From positions 1-64,000 of the forward strand of contig JACJYP010000008.1 in assembly GCA_020636045.1 (NCBI GenBank): a stretch of 64,000 bases of DNA, written 5' to 3'. Position numbers and translations under genes: made by a program. The notes below the pieces were generated by a model that saw nothing but the letters and a program-made list of their open reading frames with translations, was not told the DNA's origin and made no database searches. Source of the stretch: Lewinellaceae bacterium (GTDB lineage: Bacteria > Bacteroidota > Bacteroidia > Chitinophagales > Saprospiraceae). Below, in pieces: positions 33,610-42,114 of the stretch. Numbering within the stretch: position 1 is the stretch's first letter; each line of letters opens with the position of its first letter.

Positions 33610-35490
33610 ATGCGCTGCCATCCCCTTTTGCTGTATTTGATCTGTTTGATTTCCGCCCATCAAGCTTTCGCACAAAAAAACATCCTGCGAAACGGCGGAT
33701 TTGAGGAGCATGGAGTGCAAAAATGTTTGTCCTGTGTTCAGTCGTCAAGTCACTACGGCGCTCTGGTTTATCATTGGGACAACGGGGGATGGCACTGTAT
33801 CCTTTGTGATAAAGACTACAGGCAAAATTCGGACGATCGCAAAGGCAAAGCATGCCCCCTGGACATCGTATCGCCTCAATCTGGCAAAGCAATGGTCTCA
33901 ATGGTCTATATGCCGGGGGTAAATGGAATTTTCGGCGGGGTGGAAGGTGCATCCCACTTGTCGGCACGAACGATCGAACCCATGCGTGTCGGGCAACTAT
34001 ATGAAGTAAATCTCTGGTTGTATGTTGAAAGTGCCAAACGGCACGACCCGGATTGGGGCAAACACCTCGGCATTGCCTTGTTGCCGCAAAACCTTTCCTT
34101 TTTCAGCGGAAATAAAGCGCTCATCATTCCTTTTATCGGCGTAGACACACTGATATACGACCGGTGGTACCCGGTCAAATGGCGCGTCAGGCCTTTATGC
34201 ACCAGCAATTACCTGATGATCGGGGTGTTTGCCGACCCTCAATGGCCGAAAACGCGCAGTTATTCCGATGTGCATTACTTCCTCGACAACATATCCGTTG
34301 TGGAAATGCCCGAAGTGTCCGCTATTTCGGATAGCTCTATCTATTACTGTAGCCGCTATGACCCCGAAGTGCTGGGTGCAAAGCCCTTGATGGACACTAA
34401 AATTTTATTGTATGAAAACGATGCATTCGAATTGACCGATGCGCACCGTGCGGCTTTGGATTCATTCGCCGAATTTGCAAACAAGTATCCGGATCTGGTT
34501 TTTGAATTATCCGGCCATACCGATAGCATTGGCAACGACAACCTTGCCTTATCGCAAAAACGGGTACAGACCATATACACATATCTGAGCGACGTGCTTC
34601 AACTTCCGACCTATCGCTTTTACGCGCTTGCCCTGGGCGGCACCTCTCCTTATCGCCCCAACAGTACTGAAGAAGGCCGCAAGATGAACCGCCGTACAGA
34701 GATCAGGCAATCCGACCTGACGCTGTCCATGATGTACTATCGCTATGCATTGAAAGCCGTGGCAGAAAATAACAAGCCGGAGGCATTTTCCTACCTCGAC
34801 AAATGGATATCGGCAGAAGAACCCGGCACGACGATACTCTTGTTGTTCGATCCTCGATTCGATGTCCTCAGGCCAGACAAGCGTTGGTCTTTAATGGAAA
34901 AAAAAGTGCACGACAGTTACAGGAATTTCAAATACGCAAAAGAATCATTCCTGATTGATTCGCTTCGCCTGGATGCCTGTCGCTTTTCGGGAGGAGAGCT
35001 GACTGCCATGCTGAATTCGCTCCCGGGACATATCCCCGGCAATGACCGTTATGCCGTGGATTTGCCCGGCACGACAGAGACCGCCGCCCGCATGCGGTAC
35101 GAGACAAATTTCAACACAATCCGTCCCGTTTTGGAAAAAACAGGCTGGCCTAAAAAGGGAGGATTAAGCGAGAGCGCGGTAAACAATGCTTTTCATTTGC
35201 TAATGAACTCCGGAGATATGGTCGCGTATCTGGCATGGCTGCCCGCCATGCAACAAGCCTGCGAAGCAGGAGAACTCCCCTGGATTTTTTACGCAAAATG
35301 CTATGACAAAGGCCGGCTCGCACTGGGAAAACCGCAGCAGTACCTGACGGAATATCAACTGCTGGAGGGTGGCGGCATCATTATCGCCCCCTGGGAAGGC
35401 GACGAAAATACCGTGAATGATCTCAGGGCAAAAATCGGCTTGCCTCTGATCCCGCAAACTGTAGCCGATGCTATGAAAACAAAAAAGTAA
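33610..35490 (+). CDS. Secreted OmpA-family protein with jelly-roll-like front and DUF6624-like tail
   Basis: 626 residues. Signal peptide MRCHPLLLYLICLISAHQAFAQ. Residues about 23-235 start NILRNGGFEEHG and end with DNISVVEM, the look of a carbohydrate-binding jelly roll; several Cys (CLSC, CILCDKD) may form disulfides. An OmpA peptidoglycan-binding domain lies at about 255-370 (FELSGHTDSIGNDNLALSQKRV, MNRRTEIRQ). The C-terminal part holds LEKTGWPKKGGLSESAVNNAF and WLPAMQQACEAGELPW, which resembles DUF6624; this is a tentative match. It probably links the outer membrane or periplasm to peptidoglycan. Plus strand, alone between minus-strand surface genes; only the maturase remnant 33 bp downstream shares its direction. 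Confidence 0.75.
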   Translation: MRCHPLLLYLICLISAHQAFAQKNILRNGGFEEHGVQKCLSCVQSSSHYGALVYHWDNGGWHCILCDKDYRQNSDDRKGKACPLDIVSPQSGKAMVSMVYMPGVNGIFGGVEGASHLSARTIEPMRVGQLYEVNLWLYVESAKRHDPDWGKHLGIALLPQNLSFFSGNKALIIPFIGVDTLIYDRWYPVKWRVRPLCTSNYLMIGVFADPQWPKTRSYSDVHYFLDNISVVEMPEVSAISDSSIYYCSRYDPEVLGAKPLMDTKILLYENDAFELTDAHRAALDSFAEFANKYPDLVFELSGHTDSIGNDNLALSQKRVQTIYTYLSDVLQLPTYRFYALALGGTSPYRPNSTEEGRKMNRRTEIRQSDLTLSMMYYRYALKAVAENNKPEAFSYLDKWISAEEPGTTILLLFDPRFDVLRPDKRWSLMEKKVHDSYRNFKYAKESFLIDSLRLDACRFSGGELTAMLNSLPGHIPGNDRYAVDLPGTTETAARMRYETNFNTIRPVLEKTGWPKKGGLSESAVNNAFHLLMNSGDMVAYLAWLPAMQQACEAGELPWIFYAKCYDKGRLALGKPQQYLTEYQLLEGGGIIIAPWEGDENTVNDLRAKIGLPLIPQTVADAMKTKK

Positions 35491-35522
35491 AACTCGAGCC
35501 CTCAGCGATAAATACCATTGCC

Positions 35523-35868
35523 ATGATACTGATTGTTTCTGAAAATGAGGATCACAGCACCAGCCAAGTCATTCAATGGTTGATTTATTACAAAGCCAAA
35601 TTTGTAAGGGTCAATAAAGGCGATACGCTTACCCTTCAGGGGGTGCATATCTCCAATAATAAAGTCTGCAGATTCGTCTTTTTATCCAAAGAAAGAGGAA
35701 AGATCGATCTGGGTGATATTACTGCTATCTGGTATCGCAGAGGTGGTTTGCATTTTCATCTGCCAAACATAGACTTTATCCAAAACAGGGTATCTTAAAC
35801 AGCAGGCAGTTATTCACCTTAAAAACGAACTCAATATCCTGGAAGATTATCTTCAATATCTGCTACCG
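35523..35868 (+). pseudogene. Truncated ATP-grasp peptide maturase (grasp-with-spasm GwsG-like) remnant
   Basis: The first 91 codons (35523-35798) read MILIVSENEDHSTSQVIQWL.., YKAKFVRVN and ITAIWYRRGGLHFHLP. This is the N-terminal pre-ATP-grasp domain of the GwsG/MvdD-like RiPP maturases, with the characteristic WYRRG. The frame then stops, but the +1 frame continues the family pattern (QQAVIHLKNELNILEDYLQY) to about 35866, so one frameshift lies near 35788. The ATP-binding two-thirds of the usual protein of about 320 residues are absent: the sequence runs straight into the end of the T9SS pseudogene (stop at 35869). No precursor peptide or transporter is seen nearby. Family assignment is from memory of the motif. 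Confidence 0.65.
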
Positions 35869-38065
35869 CTACCGGATAATTTGCACTTTTTGGGTCAGCA
35901 CGTTGTCTCCGGCGATCAAGCGGATCAGGTAAATGCCCGCCGGCAATTCCTGCCCTCCGGTGGATTTGCCGTCCCATATCAAAGTATAGGCGCCCGTAGG
36001 CATGGCAGATGATTGCAGCATGCGTACCCGCCGTCCTGCGGCATCGAAAATATCGATATGTGCTTCTGATGTTGCCGGCAATGAAAATCCAATGACCGTT
36101 TGCTCGCTGAACGGATTGGGGCTTACAGTCAGGGTCGGATTTGAAGGTTGTGAGGGTGTATTCGTCGATGTCGACTCTAAAAACGCCAGTTGCACCTCCG
36201 ATTCCTGCATGTTGCTGTTGTATGCGATGCTCCGCAAAGCCGTTTCGTCCAGATACAACGCATCACTGAGCACGCCTCCGTCCTGCAGTACCTTGAAATG
36301 CAGTTGAAATACCGGCGCTGATTCCTGTATTGTTATGCTGTTCGCCTGTGACCAGATCGATCTGATCTCGCCTTCCGCAATATTGAAAGCGCCAAAATTC
36401 TCCATTGTCATTGGTACCCCTCCTATCCCGTTCAGGGGCACTACCGATACATACTCCAGTCGCGTTGGATCGAAGTGCAAGGCAAACTGCCACGCCGCCA
36501 GGTCCTCGAATTGTCCCGCCCGGAAATCCACCGCGATTCCTCCCCTGCTTGCAGCACCCGGTCACCCGCGCGCAGCACCAGCGGCGGCGGCTGTACCATG
36601 TTCGCCGGATCGGCGTACACATCCACCACATCTCCCGTTTTGATGCCCCAGAAATCCTGGTCCGGTGTATTCCCGCTCAGCCCCGCCAGGTTGATCTTCT
36701 CCGGAAATCCCCACGGCGGTACCGACATCGCATACGACACCGGCACAAATCGCCACGAAGTCTTGAACTGGTTCAGCGCCGAGGGGTTGCCCAGCAGCGA
36801 CTGGTTGATGATCGTCGCGTCGAAACCCGTGATCGAATTGCTTTTGTTCACATCCGCCGCCACCTGTTTGTACGGACTTGTGATCGGTACATTGCCCGCC
36901 ACGTGCTGCTGGATGGCCAGCGCATCGGCTACCGTCACCCCGTTCAGTTTGTTGATGTTCTTGGTGGGGGTCACGGTAAAGTTGGAACCGTTGTTCGCCG
37001 TCAGGGTAAAAGTGCCGTCCGAAGGCGTGATCGTGTTGTCGACGGCATCCCCGTGAGGGCAACATTGGCATTTTGCACCCCGCTCACCCCGTCGTGTTCC
37101 CACAGGATGATCCCCGAAATGTCGATCACCGGCACAAAACCGCCGCCGAACACGGCAAAGGGCGACAAGGTGGCGATGCCCGTGCGCGTCAGCGTGTAGG
37201 GATCGGCGCCGGCGGCTGAAACAACAGGCTGGGCATCCCAACTCCCGCCGGTGTAGTGCGACACGTAGGATGCCGTGTGGTCGAAGCCCGTGAGTTCTTC
37301 GCTGCCGTTCCACTGCACTTCCAGCGTCAGGTCGGAGCCGTCGGGGGTGCCTTCTTCGATAAACCAGGTACGGTCCACGGCATCGGCTGTCAGCGGCGCC
37401 CCTGCATCGCCGTCGGAAAGCACCGCATCGGCCACGCGCACGAAGTAGAGATCTGAGGCGCCGGCGTTGCTGAGTGTGGCGGGGTTGTAGGAGGTGTTGC
37501 CGACGGGGAACACGACCGGGCTGCCGCCGACGGTGCGCACCAAAAAGCCCGTTCCGGTGCTGCGCACGTGCCGCGTGGCATCGTAGCCGGTGATATGCAG
37601 CACCTGCAAGTTGTTGTTATCCAGCACGATGTAATTGTCGACAGCCTGAAAATCGAGGGTATTGGCGACGTTCATCTCATCGGCCAGCGTGAGGTCGCCG
37701 ATCGTTTTATCCAGCGCCAGATTGTAGAAAGCGTCGCCTCCGGAAGTGACCGCGCTGCCCTGGTCGCCGGTGAAAGTAACAACAGAGGTTCCGGCGCTGA
37801 ACACCGCCTCATTCGTCCAGTTGCCGCCGATGAAGTACTGGCCGTTGCCCTGGAGCGTCGCACCGGCGGTGTTCGTCAGATCGCCGGGCGTGCGCAGCGT
37901 GCCCTCGACGGTGCAGGTGCCGCTGTTCGTGTTGATCACGCCGTTCAGGGCAACCAGATAACTGCCGGAGGATACTTTGATATCTGCGGCATTGTTTTGA
38001 AGTTGGGCGCCGGCAAAGCCGGTCAACAGCCCCAGGAAACTTATGACGAGCAGGAGTTTTTTCAT
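35869..38065 (-). pseudogene. Frameshifted T9SS dockerin/cohesin-like protein (module B)
   Basis: Counterpart of the 6031-8208 gene, 6 bp after the S74 gene as in module A. The reading frame runs from ATG 38065 (MKKLLLVISFLGLLTGFAGAQ) to about 37050, where one base is missing compared with module A (NANVALTG then out of frame). It resumes in a second frame through the dockerin-like part to about 36540, where another base is missing (VLQAGEE then out of frame), and ends in a third frame with the cohesin-like part and a T9SS tail. The final sorting domain (LTVSPNPFSEQTVIGFSL .. LTQKVQIIR) differs from that of module A. Two independent one-base losses suggest a real pseudogene, although sequencing error in C-rich tracts is possible. 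Confidence 0.8.
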
Positions 38066-38071
38066 GACAAT

Positions 38072-41000
38072 TTATTTTTCACAAACACCGGATGCGCTTG
38101 TATTTCCCGACAGGTTCAGCGTCGCTTTGATCGCCTGGATGTCGGCGGCCATTTGGGCGTTTTGTGCTTTTAAATCTTCCACCTCGGCAACCCGGGCTTC
38201 GAGTTCGGCGATGCGTTTTTGCTGGGCTTCGATGGTCGCTTGCTGGTCCTGCACCGCTTTTACCAGCAGCGGCGTGAGTTTTCCGTAATCCACCATCCAG
38301 GGGTCGGTGGTTACATCGTCGCCGCCTTTGGATACGGCGCCGGGGTATACAGTGTACAGTTGCTGGGCGATGAAGCCCGTTTCGGTATGGCCAGGTGCAG
38401 CGCGGAATTCGTAGTCACGCACCTCGATGCGCATCAGGTCGTCGATGGAAAAACCCGTCTGCACAATGTTTTGCTTCAGCCGGATATCCGAACTGGTGTT
38501 GTAACTCACCGTATTGGAGTTGTTTTGGCGGATGGAGCCGATCTCGAGGTTGTTCGGATTATAGAAGCCGATCATGCGGGAATTGGCGTTGTTGTTGTTG
38601 ACTTTGCCCGCCTGGATCCTCAGGCCGTTGTAGCGGGTATCATTGTCGGGGTCGGTCGAAGTGTTATGAATGATCGCAACATAATCATCAACCGAAGCGC
38701 CTCCCTCTACCTCCAACCTGGCCCCGGGGCTGGCCGTGCCGATACCAACATTATCGGTGAAATCTGCTGTGCCGCCTACAGTCAGCGTATTAACCGGAGA
38801 AGTAAACCCGATACCAACATTGCCGTTGGTTCCCAGTACGGTCAAACGCGGCGAATCCCCGTCCCTTATCTGATAACTGCCATTTAAGGCAACGGTATGC
38901 TTCCAAAGATTGGAGGCATTCTGGAGTACAATGGACTGGTCGCCACTGTATGAAGATGAACCGACGTGCAACAATTCGGTCGGGTTGGTATTGCCGATGC
39001 CGACATTGCCGGCAGCATCTACAAATACGCCTTCATTGTCGCCGTCGCCGGAAAGGTAGTTACCATTCAGATTGACGGCGCCCACAAAATTGGTGGCAAG
39101 GATAGAGCCGGTATTATGATCAATTTCCGCTGCTGTTTGAGTCCCGTCTTCATTCCTGAAAATTGTTGAACCACTAACATCAACAAAAAATCGCTTGTTG
39201 CCAGTATTTGCATTTCTCAATCGAAGTTGGTGTATTCCTTCCTGTTCGAATACCCAGGATGACGTGTGTGTAAATTTTAAAAAGGTTGTACCATCGCCCG
39301 AAGACGGAATTTCCAGCCTTGCGTCCGATGAATTACTATTAATCCTGACATTTCCATCCGGGTACACCAAAACGCCCTCGTTGCCACCATCGCCGGAAAG
39401 GTAGTTGCCGTTGAGATTTATATTTTGAGCCGCTATATGGCTCCCCAGATTGTCGCCCGGCAGGGTAGACAAGTCGACGGAATTACCGTCTTCGATACTC
39501 AGAGTAGTACCACTGAGGTTGAGTGTTTGATCGTCCGTGTCTGTATCAATGCCGGAAAGATCCACGGAGTTGCCGTCCTCGATGCTCAGGGTGGTGCCGC
39601 TGAGGCCGAGCGTTTGGTCGTCGGGGATTCCGCTCAACGCTGAGCCGTCGCCGGCGAAGGCTGTGGCCGTCACGGTACCGTTGACATCGAGCGCAGAGGC
39701 CGGGTTGTTCTTGTTGACGCCTACGCCACCGCTCGCGCGGATCAAAAACTGCTGTGGCGCCGTGGAAATGAAGTCGCTGTTGGTGTTGTCGGCCCAGACG
39801 AAAGCGCCATCATGGCTGGCCTTGGCGCGCCTTCCGGCAGCAAAGCTGCGAATACCCGCGGCTTCATTATCCTCGCCTCCGGCAACTGCAGAATAAAAGC
39901 CGCTGGCCGTGTTTTGATGACCGCCAATTACGGCGGACCCGCTATTGCCGGCGTAATTAAACGATCCGCCACTTACGATAGAATTAACGCCACTGGCCGT
40001 ATTGGCCGATCCGCCACTCACGGTAGAAAGGTCTCCGCTGGCGGTACTACCGTAGCCACCGGCCACGATAGATCGCATTCCGCTCGCGGTATTGCTCTCG
40101 CCTCCTCCAACAAAGGCGCCATTGGCAGCGCTGTTGATCGTACCGCCTGCCACGGTACCGTTATTGCCGGTCACGGTGTTGGATTTTCCACCGCTGATAG
40201 TGCTGCCATACATGCCATTGCTCACCGCATTGTCGCTGGCGCCGCCAATAACATTGGGTGACGGTGTGCCGCTACCGGCGTACTCAAGTCGAAAGGCACG
40301 CTTGTTGTTGACCCTGAAATCCAAAGCCGCATTGTCGGTGGTACCGATGAAGTTGGTACCCGGCGCGGTAGCGGCATTGCCGTTCAGGCTCCAAAAAGGG
40401 AGGACTACCGAGTTGCCACCGTCGATGCTCAGGGTGGCGCCGTCGAAACTGAGATTTTGGATCTCATTGGTCGGGTCGGTATCATGATCCTCGGAATCAG
40501 ACAGGTTGTTTTGCAAATAAGCATTTTCGCCGTCGCCGGTGTACTGTACAACAAACACATCGGAAACCCCTGCGCTGGTCAGGATTTTGCCGCCAAAGTC
40601 GGCAGTACCTCTGAAATCCCCCGTGGCATAGACCTTGCCCGAAGCATCCGTGGCGATGCCTAAACCTTGATCAAAGCCCGACCCACCATCGGCAACTGCC
40701 CATACCGCATTTCCCGAAGCGTCGTATTTGGCAATAAACACGTCATAATTACCGCCGCTGGTTAAGCTAATGCCGCCAAAGGTGGTCGTCGTATTTGCGA
40801 AATTTCCTACGACAAATACATTTCCCGAAGCGTCTGTAGTAATGTCTCCACAATTGACGCTTGTTCCAACGGCATTTGTTGCCCACACTACATTTCCGGA
40901 AGCATCGTATTTTACGATAAATATGGAAGATCCTACTGCGTTGGCCACTGTTTGACCGCCAAAGTTGGCCATTTGGGAAAAAGCTCCTGTGACATACACA

Positions 41001-42103
41001 TTTCCGGCGGCATCCGTAGCGATCCCCTCGCTGGAGTCATTGTTTGTCCCCCCCCCGGAAACTGCCCACAAAACATTGCCTGAAGGATCGTATTTAACGA
41101 TAAATATATCCGAACTGCCTGTAGCGGTCAAGGTTGTACTGCCAACGGTTATGGTACCATTAAAATATCCCGTAGCATACGCATTTCCGGCAGCATCCGT
41201 GGCAATGGCATGGCTTTCTTCATAGTCCGTACCGCCCACAGCAACCGCCCACAATACATTGCCCGAAGCATCCAATTTGACAACAAGCGCATCTTCCTCT
41301 CCCGCACTGCTCAGGGTTGTATCGCCGAAGGTGGTCGTTCCGGAAAACCATCCTGCGACAAAGACATTGCCTGCATTGTCTGTAGAAATTTTGTAGCCTA
41401 TGTCATCGGAACTGCCGCCGCCATTGTAGGCCCACAGGAGATTACCCGCAGGATCGAATTTCAGGACATACAAGTCCTGGCCCCCGGCACTGGTCAGGGT
41501 TTGCCCCCCAAAAGTGACCGTATTCTCAAAAACGCCGGTGACATATACATTACCCGAGGCATCCGTAGCGACATCAAGCCCGTAAACAAAACTCGTTCCT
41601 GTATTCGTGACAAGCCATAGTACATTACCCGATGCATCGTATTTGACGATAAATGCACCGGCTCCGGTGACCGTCTGGTCGCCGAAGGTCGCCGTTCCTG
41701 CAAAAAATCCGGTGACAAAGACATTGCCCGCGAAGTCTGTTGCAATGCCATAACCTGTTTCGCTACCTATTCCGCCAGCCTGGTTGCTGAACGTCATTTT
41801 TTGGTCGGCCGCAAGGGAGCGACCGCAGTCCTTAACCCAGGCTTGGCCGGTGAAATAGTTGAAACAGGAGTCCTGCGTATTGTAAATGATCAGGCCGGCG
41901 GCCGGGTTAGCAATGGCATCGCGTTCGGCCGAGGTCATCCGGGGGATCAGCAAGCCCCTTTCGCTGCTCTTTACTTCGAGCATGGCCGAGGGGTCGGGTG
42001 TGGAGTTATCCTGATTTATGGCGACCTGGGCGGCGAGCGGCGCGCTCAGGGCGAAGAGAAAAAGGAAGTATAGCGTACGCATATATGTGCTTGTTTTTTT
42101 CAT
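38072..42103 (-). CDS. Secreted tail-fibre-type protein with SBBP repeats, YadA-like head and S74 chaperone (module B, second)
   Basis: 1343 residues. Signal peptide (LYFLFLFALSAPLAAQ), the AINQDNSTPDPSAMLEVKSSERG block, then eight or so SBBP-type propeller repeats at about 110-510 (GNVFVTGFFAGTATFGDQT, FIVKYDASGNVLW). YadA-like head repeats follow (TVSGGSANTAS, IVSGGSFNYAG), then DDQTLSLSG units, fibre repeats and the S74 domain with the S1205/K1210 dyad in SDIRLK. The C-terminal 139 residues are almost the same as in the 8215-11010 protein (module A, second gene), which supports duplication of whole modules. The SBBP part is absent from module A. A G9 tract at 41048-41056 is in frame here. 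It starts 11 bp after the 42115-46503 gene. Confidence 0.85.
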   Translation of the reverse strand: MKKTSTYMRTLYFLFLFALSAPLAAQVAINQDNSTPDPSAMLEVKSSERGLLIPRMTSAERDAIANPAAGLIIYNTQDSCFNYFTGQAWVKDCGRSLAADQKMTFSNQAGGIGSETGYGIATDFAGNVFVTGFFAGTATFGDQTVTGAGAFIVKYDASGNVLWLVTNTGTSFVYGLDVATDASGNVYVTGVFENTVTFGGQTLTSAGGQDLYVLKFDPAGNLLWAYNGGGSSDDIGYKISTDNAGNVFVAGWFSGTTTFGDTTLSSAGEEDALVVKLDASGNVLWAVAVGGTDYEESHAIATDAAGNAYATGYFNGTITVGSTTLTATGSSDIFIVKYDPSGNVLWAVSGGGTNNDSSEGIATDAAGNVYVTGAFSQMANFGGQTVANAVGSSIFIVKYDASGNVVWATNAVGTSVNCGDITTDASGNVFVVGNFANTTTTFGGISLTSGGNYDVFIAKYDASGNAVWAVADGGSGFDQGLGIATDASGKVYATGDFRGTADFGGKILTSAGVSDVFVVQYTGDGENAYLQNNLSDSEDHDTDPTNEIQNLSFDGATLSIDGGNSVVLPFWSLNGNAATAPGTNFIGTTDNAALDFRVNNKRAFRLEYAGSGTPSPNVIGGASDNAVSNGMYGSTISGGKSNTVTGNNGTVAGGTINSAANGAFVGGGESNTASGMRSIVAGGYGSTASGDLSTVSGGSANTASGVNSIVSGGSFNYAGNSGSAVIGGHQNTASGFYSAVAGGEDNEAAGIRSFAAGRRAKASHDGAFVWADNTNSDFISTAPQQFLIRASGGVGVNKNNPASALDVNGTVTATAFAGDGSALSGIPDDQTLGLSGTTLSIEDGNSVDLSGIDTDTDDQTLNLSGTTLSIEDGNSVDLSTLPGDNLGSHIAAQNINLNGNYLSGDGGNEGVLVYPDGNVRINSNSSDARLEIPSSGDGTTFLKFTHTSSWVFEQEGIHQLRLRNANTGNKRFFVDVSGSTIFRNEDGTQTAAEIDHNTGSILATNFVGAVNLNGNYLSGDGDNEGVFVDAAGNVGIGNTNPTELLHVGSSSYSGDQSIVLQNASNLWKHTVALNGSYQIRDGDSPRLTVLGTNGNVGIGFTSPVNTLTVGGTADFTDNVGIGTASPGARLEVEGGASVDDYVAIIHNTSTDPDNDTRYNGLRIQAGKVNNNNANSRMIGFYNPNNLEIGSIRQNNSNTVSYNTSSDIRLKQNIVQTGFSIDDLMRIEVRDYEFRAAPGHTETGFIAQQLYTVYPGAVSKGGDDVTTDPWMVDYGKLTPLLVKAVQDQQATIEAQQKRIAELEARVAEVEDLKAQNAQMAADIQAIKATLNLSGNTSASGVCEK
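41048..41056 (-). repeat. G9 homopolymer inside an S74 gene
   Basis: Nine C on the plus strand, nine G in the gene, encoding SGGGT at residue about 350 in the SBBP region. A one-base slip would cut the protein at roughly a quarter of its length. Other SBBP repeats of this gene use mixed Gly codons at this position. Confidence 0.7.
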
Positions 42104-42114
42104 GATTTGAACAG

